A stretch of 41,360 bases of DNA from Candidatus Brevefilum sp. Its GTDB lineage: Bacteria > Chloroflexota > Anaerolineae > Anaerolineales > Anaerolineaceae. Of this stretch, positions 1 to 7,740 are shown one piece after another. A model generated the notes under the pieces. That model was not told the DNA's origin. It made no database searches and saw only the letters and a program-made list of their open reading frames with translations. The stretch is from assembly GCA_029210815.1 (NCBI GenBank), contig JARGGB010000023.1, positions 1 to 41,360 on the forward strand, written 5' to 3'. Each line of letters opens with the position of its first letter. Positions within the stretch are counted from its first letter, which is position 1. The translations under genes were made by a program, and so were the position numbers.

Positions 1-106
1 CCGAGAAAGTGTCTTGGGTTTATTCAACCTATGGTAATCTTAAAAAATCACTGTTGCACTTGATACTTGAATCCAAGACTAAATCAAATTGAAACGGAGG
101 AAACAT

Positions 107-547
107 ATGAACAAAAAGCTTTTCGAAAAATTAAACAAGTACCTTGCTGATACTGGCATAATGTACATCAAGCTGCACAACCTGCACTGGAATGTTTATG
201 GTGCGCAATTCAAACCTGTCCATGAATATCTTGAGGAACTTTACGACGGTTTCACAGAGAACATGGATGCCATCGCCGAACTTATCCGGATGCATGGTGA
301 ATACCCGGCTGCTTCACTGGCAGATTTCCTGAAAATCAGTGATGTTAAAGAGCTTCCCACTCAGAAGGTTGCTGTAAAAGAGGCACTCTCCATCGTTTTG
401 GAAGATTTGAAAGCTCTGGATAAAGAAGCCAAAGAAATTCGATCAACTGCAGATGAAGATGATCTATTTGATGTCGTTGCCATGATGGAAGATCATTGCG
501 CAAACTATCAGAAGACAATCTGGTTCATCAGCTCAATGCTTGTCTGA
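107..547 (+). CDS. dps: Dps-family ferritin (DNA-binding protein from starved cells)
   Basis: Predicted Dps mini-ferritin of 146 aa, which oxidises Fe(II) at dimer interfaces and stores iron in a dodecameric shell, protecting DNA from Fenton chemistry. The inter-subunit ferroxidase ligands are visible as H27, H39, D54 and E58. Their spacing (12, 15 and 4 residues) matches the classical Dps site, and the motif LHNLHWNVYG is typical. The ATG at 107 is chosen because GGAGG at 96-100 lies 6 nt upstream. A TTG six codons earlier would overlap that ribosome binding site. The gene is followed at once by a T-rich hairpin, so it is probably monocistronic. No Fur, PerR or DtxR box was recognised upstream. 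DNA binding by the short N-terminus cannot be judged. The family call is secure. Confidence 0.95.
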   Translation: MNKKLFEKLNKYLADTGIMYIKLHNLHWNVYGAQFKPVHEYLEELYDGFTENMDAIAELIRMHGEYPAASLADFLKISDVKELPTQKVAVKEALSIVLEDLKALDKEAKEIRSTADEDDLFDVVAMMEDHCANYQKTIWFISSMLV

Positions 548-550
548 TAG

Positions 551-574
551 ATCTAAAATAATTTAGATTTTTTT
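551..574 (+). terminator. Intrinsic terminator after dps
   Basis: A 7-bp stem (551-557 with 562-568, loop ATAA) is followed by a run of seven T. The stem is A/T-rich, but its position four bases after the dps stop codon supports a terminator. Confidence 0.65.
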
Positions 575-576
575 GA

Positions 577-670
577 AGGGGCCTGGCGCGAAGTGTCGAC
601 GTATCGAAGACAGCCAAGCCCCTACAGGTTTAATGAAGTTCAATGCTAACAGCAAAACTGAGTTTTGAAC
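577..670. repeat. Hairpin repeat element, copy 1 (GGGGC...GCCCCTAC type)
   Basis: AGGGGC plus CTGGC (577-587) pairs with GCCAA plus GCCCCT (613-623) with one mismatch, around a loop of about 25 nt. The next roughly 50 bp resemble the bases after a second hairpin at 819-844 (copy 2). The shared order is CCCTAC, a G/A step, TTTAATGA, then a diverged stretch ending in TGAG and TT. This suggests two diverged copies of one non-coding element in the 423-bp gene-free stretch between dps and the tRNA gene. No ORF of substance lies there. Confidence 0.5.
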
Positions 671-818
671 CCAATAATCCCCATTGGTACGTGCATTGTT
701 TATCTGTTTCTACACTAAAATCGCCCAACAATAATTGAGCGATTTAAAATTCCAGCAAAGGGGGACGCGAAGTACGGATTAATGCTTGCCTAATTAAAAT
801 CAGATATTTATGATTGCA

Positions 819-895
819 TAGGGGCTCGGCGTGCCGAGTCCCTACGGATTTAATGATATTAGATTCTACTGGCAAGAATGAGATTCAATCCTGTC
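819..895. repeat. Hairpin repeat element, copy 2
   Basis: An almost perfect inverted repeat at 819-844 (TAGGGGCTCGGC against GCCGAGTCCCTA, 12 pairs including one G-T, 2-nt centre) is followed by about 50 bp similar to the tail of copy 1. The CCCTAC end motif recurs near 27514-27520, so this may be a dispersed family. Confidence 0.5.
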
Positions 896-933
896 AATAC
901 CTCATGGTTCTCTCCAAGGTCTGAATTAAAGCA

Positions 934-961
934 AAACCACCCAGGATGTACCGGGTGGTTT
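934..961 (-). terminator. Terminator hairpin after tRNA-Ser
   Basis: A perfect 9-bp stem (934-942 with 953-961) lies just past the 3' end of the minus-strand tRNA-Ser gene. On the minus strand it is followed by TTTTGCTTT, a short, imperfect T-tract. Confidence 0.55.
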
Positions 962-970
962 ATGATTCAG

Positions 971-1058
971 CGGAGAGAGTGGGATTCGAACCCACGGTAC
1001 CCAGAGGGTACACGCGCTCTCCAGGCGCGCGCATTAGGCCGGACTATGCTATCTCTCC
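971..1058 (-). tRNA. tRNA-Ser (anticodon GGA)
   Basis: The minus strand folds into a complete 88-nt class II tRNA. The acceptor is GGAGAGA/TCTCTCC with discriminator G. The anticodon stem CGCGC/GCGCG carries loop CTGGAGA, giving anticodon GGA, which reads UCC and UCU. A long variable arm and the T-arm GTGGG-TTCGAAT-CCCAC complete it. The long variable arm and G73 are serine features. CCA is not encoded. Confidence 0.95.
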
Positions 1059-1102
1059 ATGCCTGAATAAGTATTAGTTATTCAGTTTTTCAAGCGAGGA
1101 AA

Positions 1103-1131
1103 ATTATACCAGACACCATTAAACTTGTTAA
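1103..1131 (-). promoter_or_regulatory. Promoter of tRNA-Ser
   Basis: Minus-strand TTAACA (1131-1126) and TATAAT (1108-1103) are separated by 17 bp. A start near 1096 would give a leader of about 37 nt before the tRNA 5' end. Confidence 0.6.
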
Positions 1132-1190
1132 GAGCGAGTCCCGATTGCAACTTTTTATCCCCATCATCGTATATTGTACTGGAGGTAAAA

Positions 1191-1418
1191 ATGACTGAAC
1201 ATAATAGAAAACGCGTCCACTGGCTTTTGTATCCTTTTTGGTTAATATGGCGTCTGGTGATCTGGATCATTGAAGCAACCGGCCGCTTAATTGGTGCCAT
1301 CCTTGGGCTTGTGTTGATGATTGTTGGTGTGGTTGTTTCACTCACCGTGGTCGGTGCTATTGTTGGCATCCCCCTGGTCATCTTTGGCTTTATGCTGCTT
1401 GTTCGCAGTCTTTTTTAA
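1191..1418 (+). CDS. Small membrane protein, two hydrophobic segments
   Basis: A 75-aa protein of unknown function. A basic N-terminus (EHNRKRVHW) is followed by an amphipathic, Trp-rich segment and two strongly hydrophobic stretches, roughly residues 33-50 and 52-70, rich in Val, Gly and Ile. The ATG at 1191 has GGAGG at 1181-1185, 5 nt upstream. Longer in-frame reading would run into the tRNA promoter region. Composition and ribosome binding site support a real gene, but no family is recognised. It stands alone between the tRNA gene and a convergent lipoprotein gene. Confidence 0.75.
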   Translation: MTEHNRKRVHWLLYPFWLIWRLVIWIIEATGRLIGAILGLVLMIVGVVVSLTVVGAIVGIPLVIFGFMLLVRSLF

Positions 1419-1469
1419 CCTGGTTCCCAATCTCAATTGGATAATTGACCGGATTTTTTGTGATTGAGT

Positions 1470-2501
1470 TTATTCTATAGCTGTTGACCAGGTCAAAAAG
1501 TGGATTGAGAGCTGTCCTGCCAGGAAATCCTCAAACAAGAACCAGCCGGGCAACCCCTCTGAGGACTTAAAACACACATAAGTTCCAATTGGTAATTCCT
1601 GGTAATTGAGGGGGTCTTCTGAAAATTCTGCGGCAATGCAGTCATCATATCGAGGTTCAGCTTCACCCATTACCAACCATTCAAGACCATTCATTGTTGA
1701 AAGGGTATGCGCTGGTTCTGCACCTTGTTGATAGAGAAAGTCTGCTTCAGCAGCGTTTTTGGGATTGATCGTCCCTGTATCAAGATCCAGTTGATCCTGG
1801 TTGTTCAATAAGACTTCATCTGTCAGGTAGACCATGGGCGTCAGTGTCACCGTGGGTGTCACTCCAGGAGTGCTGGTGATGGATGCAATAACTTCAATTT
1901 GCACCCAAAACGGTGCATCACCATTGGGACCAATGCCAAATAAATCGCCGCGAGGATCCAGCAGCATCCAATTCCCCTGGTAAAAGCCTGAAGAAGCAGG
2001 CGCCTTCATATCCACGGTGAGATCGATCGCTTCACCAGGTTCAACTTCAGCTGAAAGGAAATGGCTTTGGATAGCATCCATACTGTTCCCCGAGAAAAAA
2101 GTGACGGTATACTGACGTGTCCAGGTGCAGCGTCCCACATTTTCAAGCCGCCAGGTCTTTGAAAATGTTTCACCGGGAAACATCACCGTCCCATCGGGGA
2201 TTGTCACATCAATGGGGTGACCGGCAGCCGCCTGATTACAAACTTGCTCAGGCGTTGGAGAATGAACAGGGGGGCGCGTACGATCCAGGGTTGCGATTGC
2301 CGTCCAGGTGTGAACCGGTGCCAGAGTTTGTGTCGGCACGACAACCTGAGCTTGGGTTTGAACATAATCGGATGTTGCCAGGCTGACAGCTGTTTCATTT
2401 AATCTATCTGCGTCCAATGTAGGGATGCTCACAGGCGCGTTGTCAGGCGCACAGGAAGCCAAAAGGAGCAGTAAAATGCAAAAGTAAAAAGCTTTCTTCA
2501 T
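1470..2501 (-). CDS. Lipoprotein with NBR1-type Ig-like domain
   Basis: Predicted secreted lipoprotein of 343 aa. The N-terminus is a lipoprotein signal peptide ending in the lipobox LLASC, so C17 would be lipidated. A Thr/Pro-rich spacer follows, then an Ig-like domain of the NBR1 central-domain type (about residues 90-205). Its typical elements are FPGETFSKTWRLENVGRCTW and, later, GFYQGNWMLLDPRGDLFG. A C-terminal part of about 120 aa is not recognised. This domain is common in extracellular proteins of Anaerolineae, with unknown ligands there. The ATG at 2501 gives the usual short signal peptide. A GTG at 2519 would add six residues, and neither start has an ideally spaced ribosome binding site. 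The gene diverges from the glycosyltransferase gene. Confidence 0.8.
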   Translation of the reverse strand: MKKAFYFCILLLLLASCAPDNAPVSIPTLDADRLNETAVSLATSDYVQTQAQVVVPTQTLAPVHTWTAIATLDRTRPPVHSPTPEQVCNQAAAGHPIDVTIPDGTVMFPGETFSKTWRLENVGRCTWTRQYTVTFFSGNSMDAIQSHFLSAEVEPGEAIDLTVDMKAPASSGFYQGNWMLLDPRGDLFGIGPNGDAPFWVQIEVIASITSTPGVTPTVTLTPMVYLTDEVLLNNQDQLDLDTGTINPKNAAEADFLYQQGAEPAHTLSTMNGLEWLVMGEAEPRYDDCIAAEFSEDPLNYQELPIGTYVCFKSSEGLPGWFLFEDFLAGQLSIHFLTWSTAIE

Positions 2502-2594
2502 GATTGCGTTTGTTTTCACCTACTTATTTTCAAATAAGATTCTACCCTAAAGGGCTGAATGCAAAGGTGCCAATTATATCCCATATCCCACAGC

Positions 2595-2623
2595 TTGTCA
2601 GGAATTGAAGATTAAAGTATAGT
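2595..2623 (+). promoter_or_regulatory. Promoter of the GT39-NHL gene
   Basis: TTGTCA (2595-2600) and TATAGT (2618-2623) are 17 bp apart. The predicted start near 2630 leaves only about 14 nt before the ATG at 2644, or about 53 nt before the ATG at 2683. Confidence 0.5.
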
Positions 2624-2643
2624 TCTAAAATCAAGCCAATCTA

Positions 2644-5600
2644 ATGAACTCGACAACCAAAGTGCTGACAGAAAATAAAATCATGACAACAAACTCAAGA
2701 ATTAACACCTGGTTGGATCGCCCTGTACTTCCCTTCTGGCCTCGTTTTACAATTTATCACCTGATCGTATCCCTGATACTGATCACAACCGTCCTGACCC
2801 GGTTCATCATGCTTGGTGAGCGTGTGATGAGCCATGACGAAGTCAATCATGTTGTCCCAGCCCACACCTTCTACCAGGGCGGCGGTTATCGTTACGACCC
2901 CGTAACACATGGTCCACTTCAATTTCACTTGATCGCTCTGTCCTATACATTATTCGGCGACAATGATTTTACAGCTCGCATTCCTGATGCTGTCTTTGGG
3001 GTTGCTGTTGTCGCTTTTGCACTTTTTGCTTTCAAGGATTACCTCGGTCGGGCAGGATCATTGATCGCCGGATTTTTGTTTACGATATCCCCCTACATAA
3101 GTTTTTACAGCCGCTACACCCGCAACGAAATCTATATTGTCTTCTGGGGAATGGTGCTCATTTGGGGTGTCCTGAGGTACCTTAAATTTGGCCGGAAGCG
3201 CACTTTGTTGTTAATCACCATTATCACAGCACTTCACTTCACCGATAAAGCTACTTCTTATATATTCACAGCGGAATTATTGATATTCTTAGCCGTTGTC
3301 TTTATTTCACGCATTCTGACCAAACCCTGGCATCATAAGCGCTATCGAACGATTTTCTTGCTCGTTGTCGCCATCGCTATGCTGGCGGGGGTTGCCGCCT
3401 TTGGCATCGGGTATAACGCTTTGACCAATGCTCCCCAAACGCAGGATGAGGACAGCGTTGGCGTGATGCTCAATGAACTCGATACCGGCACCCGCATCTT
3501 GATCGGCAGCCTGGGATTGATACTAATTGCTGGCATTGTGACTGCAGCATACCTCCTGATCAAAGGCATCGGATGGCACAGCTTGCGAGATGAACGCTCC
3601 TTTGATTTACTTATCCTGCAGGGGACCATCGTTCTACCCTTGCTGGCAGCCCTGCCCATGGACATATTGGGCTTCAACCCCATGGATTACAGCAGCAGCG
3701 GCATCATCACGTCGGTACTTTTCATCATTCCATTATTTATTATCGCCCTGCTGATCGGAATCTGGTGGAATTGGAAGACCTGGGCGATCAACATCGGCAC
3801 CTTCTGGGCAATTTTCGCCATCTTTTACACGTCATTGTTTACCCAGGGCAGCGGCTTTCCGATGGGATTAATGGGTGCCCTCGGTTACTGGATGGCACAG
3901 CAAGGTGTCACTCGGGGCACACAGCCGCTTTACTACTACGCGCTGGTGCAGATCCCCATGTATGAATTTTTACCTGCTTTTGGGACCATCCTGGCAGCAA
4001 TTATGGCTGTGCCGAAAGTTCTCCAATCATTACGAGCACGAGAAATTGAATTTGAAATTGACGAGAGCCAGGAAGAACTTGAATCAGTTGAAAATGAGGT
4101 GCTTGAATTTGAAACAAATGAAGTAGAAGTTGAAACAGAAGAAGATCTGGGGAACACAGCAGTAGAACATCAATCGCGCATTGTGGATAATGAGGGTGAA
4201 GTCCGTCAGCCCCCCGTTTTAGCCTTGCTCCTGTACTGGTCTGTAATGAGCCTGATTGCATTCAGCTTTGCCGGCGAGCGCATGCCCTGGCTGACCTCAC
4301 ATATCACCATGCCGATGATCCTCACCAGCGGGTGGAGCTTCGGACAGGTATTCAAAGGCTTTGATTGGCAGTCTTTCAAAAAGCAGCGCGGATGGCTGGT
4401 GTTAATTATCGGCTTCCTTTTCCTGCTGACGACAGCACGCACATTTGGTTCACTTTTTGGTGCAAATCCACCCTTCCAGGGGAGAGAACTCGCCCAACTT
4501 GAAGCCACCAGCACCTTTTTGATGGCATTCATCGGGATGGCTGCAACTGTGACTGTATTGTTCTTCCTGCTGCAAAACTGGACGCTTAAACAAATCGGGA
4601 AATTATCCTTGATCGTGTTCATTGCCGTCCTTTCTGGGATAACCATACGAACCAGCTTCCGTGTAAACTTCATTCTATATGACACAGCCAAGGAATTCCT
4701 GGTCTATGCCCACGCTGCCAGGGATCCAAAGGACGTTTTGGAACAGGTTGAGGAGATCAGCCATCGGACAACGGGCGGCAAAGACATTGTTGTCGCCTAT
4801 GATAACGATTTGCTTTATCCCTACTGGTGGTATTTCCGTGATTATCCAAATAAACGGTGGTACTCAGATAATCCCACCCGTGATTTACAGGATGCCCCCG
4901 TTATCCTTGTAGGAAGTGGAAATTACGGCCTGATCGAGCCGGTTGTGGGCGACGATTATATCCGCTTTGACTACACCAGGTTGTGGTGGCCTTCACAGGC
5001 TTATTACAACCTGACTTTTGAACGCGTTTGGAATGCCATTTCGGATCCTGCAACACGGAATGCCCTGTGGGAAATATGGTTCAATCGCAATTATGATCCC
5101 TATGCCCAGCTAGCGAACATCGATACCCTTACCCTCGAGAACTGGCAGCCATCAGATTCATTTAGGATGTATATCCGAAAGGATGTCGTTTCCCAAATTT
5201 GGGAATATGGCGCAACACCCGTTACATTGGAACCCAGTGTCGATCCTTATGAAGCGAACACAATTGACTTGCAAGCCAGCCAGCTAATTCAAGGCGGGGA
5301 GCAATTTCAGTTAAATGCCCCGAAAGATATCGATTTTGCTGAGGATGGCACATTTTATGTCAGCGATTCTCAAAACCACCGCATCCTGCATATCGACCAG
5401 GAAGGGAACCTGCTCCATTCCTGGGGACAATACGGGGCAAGTGACTATAATGCCATGGTTATGGCCCCGGAAGGAAGTTTCAACGAACCCTGGGGCCTGG
5501 CTGTTGGACCGGATGGATCCGTTTATGTGGCAGACACATGGAACAACCGCATTCAGAAATTCACTTCAGATGGCGAATTTATCACAATGTGGGGTGAATT

Positions 5601-6195
5601 CGGTGCCGCAGAAACTCCTTACCACTTCTGGGGGCCGCGCGGCGTTGCGGTGGATGATCAGGGCAGGGTCTATGTCACAGACACAGGAAACAAGCGCGTG
5701 GTCATCTTTGACAGCGATGGCAGCAGCCTTGCCTCCTTTGGCGGCGCCGGTCTGGGGGTAGGTCAATTCGATGAGCCAGTTGGCATCGCCGTTGACGACC
5801 AGGGACGCATTTATGTTGCCGATACCTGGAACAAACGCATCCAGGTCATGATCCCATCCGGGGATAACCTGACCTATCCCACCCACATCACCTGGGACAT
5901 CGAAGCCTGGTACGGCGAATCGCTGGATAATAAACCCTTCCTGGCAGTAGATGAGGATTACAACTCGTACATCGCTGACCCAATTTTTGGGCGGGTGCTC
6001 GTTTTTGATATCGAAGGGAATTTCTTGCGAGCCTGGGGTGGTTATGGCAGCGGCTTAAACGAAATCGGCACCGTTGGCGGTCTGGCTGTTGACTCCCAGG
6101 TAAGCGTTTGGGTGACAGATTCAAGAAATAATCGAATTATGCGCTTTGATTTGCCGCCTGCTGCCTCAGAAGAAGGTCAAAGCGTCGAATATTAA
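2644..6195 (+). CDS. GT39/TIGR03663-type membrane glycosyltransferase fused to six NHL repeats
   Basis: A 1183-aa polytopic membrane protein. The N-terminal half (about 35-720) resembles the TIGR03663 (Agl23-like) branch of the dolichyl-phosphate-mannose mannosyltransferase family. The acidic pair D65-E66 in SHDEVNH sits in the first extracytoplasmic loop, as in GT-C enzymes, and more than ten hydrophobic segments follow. A strongly acidic insert (about 463-510, mostly E, V, L and N) separates two membrane blocks. The C-terminal third (about 885-1175) holds six NHL repeats with motifs such as VYVADTWNNRIQKF and IYVADTWNKRIQV, predicting a six-bladed propeller outside the membrane. The likely role is sugar transfer from a lipid carrier to a protein or lipid, with the propeller binding the acceptor. 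Acceptor and sugar are unknown. An alternative start is the ATG at 2683, and neither ATG has a clear ribosome binding site. Confidence 0.85.
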   Translation: MNSTTKVLTENKIMTTNSRINTWLDRPVLPFWPRFTIYHLIVSLILITTVLTRFIMLGERVMSHDEVNHVVPAHTFYQGGGYRYDPVTHGPLQFHLIALSYTLFGDNDFTARIPDAVFGVAVVAFALFAFKDYLGRAGSLIAGFLFTISPYISFYSRYTRNEIYIVFWGMVLIWGVLRYLKFGRKRTLLLITIITALHFTDKATSYIFTAELLIFLAVVFISRILTKPWHHKRYRTIFLLVVAIAMLAGVAAFGIGYNALTNAPQTQDEDSVGVMLNELDTGTRILIGSLGLILIAGIVTAAYLLIKGIGWHSLRDERSFDLLILQGTIVLPLLAALPMDILGFNPMDYSSSGIITSVLFIIPLFIIALLIGIWWNWKTWAINIGTFWAIFAIFYTSLFTQGSGFPMGLMGALGYWMAQQGVTRGTQPLYYYALVQIPMYEFLPAFGTILAAIMAVPKVLQSLRAREIEFEIDESQEELESVENEVLEFETNEVEVETEEDLGNTAVEHQSRIVDNEGEVRQPPVLALLLYWSVMSLIAFSFAGERMPWLTSHITMPMILTSGWSFGQVFKGFDWQSFKKQRGWLVLIIGFLFLLTTARTFGSLFGANPPFQGRELAQLEATSTFLMAFIGMAATVTVLFFLLQNWTLKQIGKLSLIVFIAVLSGITIRTSFRVNFILYDTAKEFLVYAHAARDPKDVLEQVEEISHRTTGGKDIVVAYDNDLLYPYWWYFRDYPNKRWYSDNPTRDLQDAPVILVGSGNYGLIEPVVGDDYIRFDYTRLWWPSQAYYNLTFERVWNAISDPATRNALWEIWFNRNYDPYAQLANIDTLTLENWQPSDSFRMYIRKDVVSQIWEYGATPVTLEPSVDPYEANTIDLQASQLIQGGEQFQLNAPKDIDFAEDGTFYVSDSQNHRILHIDQEGNLLHSWGQYGASDYNAMVMAPEGSFNEPWGLAVGPDGSVYVADTWNNRIQKFTSDGEFITMWGEFGAAETPYHFWGPRGVAVDDQGRVYVTDTGNKRVVIFDSDGSSLASFGGAGLGVGQFDEPVGIAVDDQGRIYVADTWNKRIQVMIPSGDNLTYPTHITWDIEAWYGESLDNKPFLAVDEDYNSYIADPIFGRVLVFDIEGNFLRAWGGYGSGLNEIGTVGGLAVDSQVSVWVTDSRNNRIMRFDLPPAASEEGQSVEY

Positions 6196-6228
6196 ACGAG
6201 ATCTTTGAAGAAAATTTGATTTTTAACA

Positions 6229-6262
6229 CAAAAGAGGCTGCCGTGTTGGCCGCCTCTTTTTT
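6229..6262. terminator. Bidirectional terminator between GT39-NHL and rplT
   Basis: AAAGAGGC (6231-6238) pairs with GCCTCTTT (6252-6259). The hairpin is flanked by A-rich and T-rich runs, so it can end transcription from both convergent sides. Confidence 0.75.
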
Positions 6263-6276
6263 CATTTGATACCTAT

Positions 6277-6627
6277 TTATTTTTCCATTGCTTTTTCAAC
6301 AATGGCTGAGAAGGCTTCTGGTTCTCGCACAGCCAGATCAGCCAGCATCTTTCGATTCAGGTTGATATTGGTCTGTCTCAAACCATGGACCAATCGGCTG
6401 TACGTCGTGCCGTTCAGACGAGAGGCAGCATTAATCCGAGAAATCCATAACCTTCGCAGATCCCGTTTGCGATTCCGGCGGTCGCGATAAGCATACCATT
6501 GGCTTTTCAGGTACTGCTCATTTGCTCTGCGGAACAACTTGCTCTTGGTACCGTAGTAACCTTTGTTGAGCTTCAGGATCTTCTTGTGCCGACGGTAACC
6601 GTGCGGTCCACTTTTTACACGTGCCAT
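6277..6627 (-). CDS. rplT: Large ribosomal subunit protein bL20
   Basis: Ribosomal protein bL20, 116 aa, the usual length. It binds 23S rRNA early in assembly of the large subunit. The N-terminus [20 protein letters not shown] and the central [18 protein letters not shown] are diagnostic. AAGGAG lies 6 nt before the ATG. It is the last gene of the infC-rpmI-rplT block and ends at a bidirectional terminator. In several bacteria bL20 represses its own operon by binding the mRNA. Whether that occurs here is open, but a hairpin lies before rpmI. Confidence 0.98.
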   Translation of the reverse strand: MARVKSGPHGYRRHKKILKLNKGYYGTKSKLFRRANEQYLKSQWYAYRDRRNRKRDLRRLWISRINAASRLNGTTYSRLVHGLRQTNINLNRKMLADLAVREPEAFSAIVEKAMEK

Positions 6628-6720
6628 TTCACACTCCTTTGCGAGCCCCTGAGCGCCGGCAGTTTATTTCAACCACCTGTTGCAAACACCCAACAGCCGC
6701 AACCAAAAAAATAATACGAT

Positions 6721-6957
6721 TTATTTGTTCTTGTCCATATAGGGCGCAAGACGCTTCACGGTCTTCTTAAGAGATCGGGTCTTGACCGGGATCATTCGCT
6801 CAAACAACATCTTTGTGCGATCGGGTGTCCGTCGGCGAAGGTGGCCTTTACCGATTTTTGTCCGCATGATCTTTCCGGAACCTGTCATCTTGAAGCGTTT
6901 CGAGGTTGCCTTATGGGTCTTCATTTTGAACTTGCCGTCTTTTTGTTTACGTGGCAT
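6721..6957 (-). CDS. rpmI: Large ribosomal subunit protein bL35
   Basis: Ribosomal protein bL35, 78 aa. The core KMKTHKATSKRFKMTGSGKI and the basic run GHLRRRTPDR are typical. The N-terminus carries about ten extra residues (MPRKQKDGKF) compared with the common 64-66-aa form. The start is supported by AGGAG 7 nt upstream. It lies 100 bp after infC and 93 bp before rplT, the conserved order for these genes. Confidence 0.97.
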   Translation of the reverse strand: MPRKQKDGKFKMKTHKATSKRFKMTGSGKIMRTKIGKGHLRRRTPDRTKMLFERMIPVKTRSLKKTVKRLAPYMDKNK

Positions 6958-6980
6958 TCCTAAACTCCTCTCATGAAAAT

Positions 6981-7009
6981 CCTACGGCACATTCTTACAC
7001 AACCGTAGG
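6981..7009 (-). promoter_or_regulatory. Hairpin in the infC-rpmI gap (possible regulatory structure)
   Basis: CCTACGG (6981-6987) pairs with CCGTAGG (7003-7009), a perfect 7-bp stem with a 15-nt loop, directly upstream of the rpmI ribosome binding site in the mRNA. In other bacteria bL20 binds structures in this leader. The position fits such a site, but no specific bL20 motif was recognised. Confidence 0.35.
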
Positions 7010-7057
7010 GCTTTTTCCATTTTATGAACCTGTCTTGTTCTGCAGATTTCTTATCTA

Positions 7058-7573
7058 CTACTTATTCGGAGCAAGCATCATGAACATCGATCGCCCCTCT
7101 AGTTTCGGGGCTTGTTCCACTTCTGAAACATCCGATAATTCTTCCGCGATCTCTCGCAAATCTTCCAGAGCAATTTCTGGGTAGGTGATTTCGCGTCCCC
7201 GGAATCGAATGGTCACTCGAACCTTCATTCCGTCACTCAACCACCGGCGTGCATCCCGGACTTTGAATCCTTTGTGGTGATCGGTCGTTTTTGGGCGCAA
7301 ACGGATCTCTTTGATCTCGATTTTTGTCTGCGATTTCCGTGCTTCTCGTTCTTTCTTTTCCTTCTCGTAAAGAAATTTACTGAAGTTCATAATCCTGGCG
7401 ACCGGTGGGTCAGCGTTTGGAGCGACTTCAACCAGATCAAACCCTGCTTCTTCTGCTCGAGTCAAACCTTCCCGCAGGCTGACAACACCTACATTTTCAC
7501 CATCCTGATCAATTAATCGAATTGATGTTGCACGGATTTGCTTGTTGATCCGAAAATCATCTTTGTTACTTAT
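7058..7573 (-). CDS. infC: Translation initiation factor IF-3 with apparent AUA start
   Basis: Initiation factor IF-3, 171 aa if started at ATA 7573-7571. It binds the 30S subunit, checks start codon-anticodon pairing and prevents early subunit joining. The N-domain begins FRINKQIRATSIRLIDQDG, followed by VGVVSLREGLTRAEEAGFDL, and the C-domain has KEIRLRPKTTDHHKGFKV. The first in-frame canonical start is a TTG at 7465, which would delete most of the N-domain. The only good ribosome binding site, AAGGAG at 7589-7584, lies 10 nt before an in-frame ATA, and no ATG, GTG or TTG is in frame between it and the conserved N-domain. Non-AUG infC starts are known (AUU in E. coli) and allow IF-3 to repress itself. 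The AUA assignment is an inference from the sequence. Confidence 0.93.
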   Translation of the reverse strand: MSNKDDFRINKQIRATSIRLIDQDGENVGVVSLREGLTRAEEAGFDLVEVAPNADPPVARIMNFSKFLYEKEKKEREARKSQTKIEIKEIRLRPKTTDHHKGFKVRDARRWLSDGMKVRVTIRFRGREITYPEIALEDLREIAEELSDVSEVEQAPKLEGRSMFMMLAPNK

Positions 7574-7645
7574 AGTTAACGCTCTCCTTCTGATAAAATC
7601 ATCATGATTAACACAAACATTATTCCCATAAAGGGAACGGACTTC

Positions 7646-7675
7646 ATCTTACCATATATTTGAGGGAATCGTCAA
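7646..7675 (-). promoter_or_regulatory. Promoter of infC-rpmI-rplT
   Basis: Minus-strand TTGACG (7675-7670) and TAAGAT (7651-7646) are 18 bp apart. The leader to the infC start would be about 66 nt and contains a small hairpin (TTCCC with GGGAA, near 7623-7637). This makes infC independent of thrS. Confidence 0.6.
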
Positions 7676-7740
7676 CAGATTCCAGGAAGTTATTGTGTGT
7701 GAATTGCCGGATTCTGCATTATTGCAAAGGTAATGCAACG

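Noticed and set aside
3-92. Possible C-terminal end of an upstream gene (frame ending in TGA at 90-92)
   Set aside because: The 29 codons show no recognisable family and could be chance; the stretch may instead be the dps promoter region.
878-1066. Plus-strand ORF of 62 codons
   Set aside because: It lies over the tRNA-Ser gene and its terminator on the opposite strand and has no ribosome binding site.
4206-4691. Minus-strand ORF of 161 codons
   Set aside because: It is antisense to the glycosyltransferase coding sequence, without a ribosome binding site or recognisable domain.
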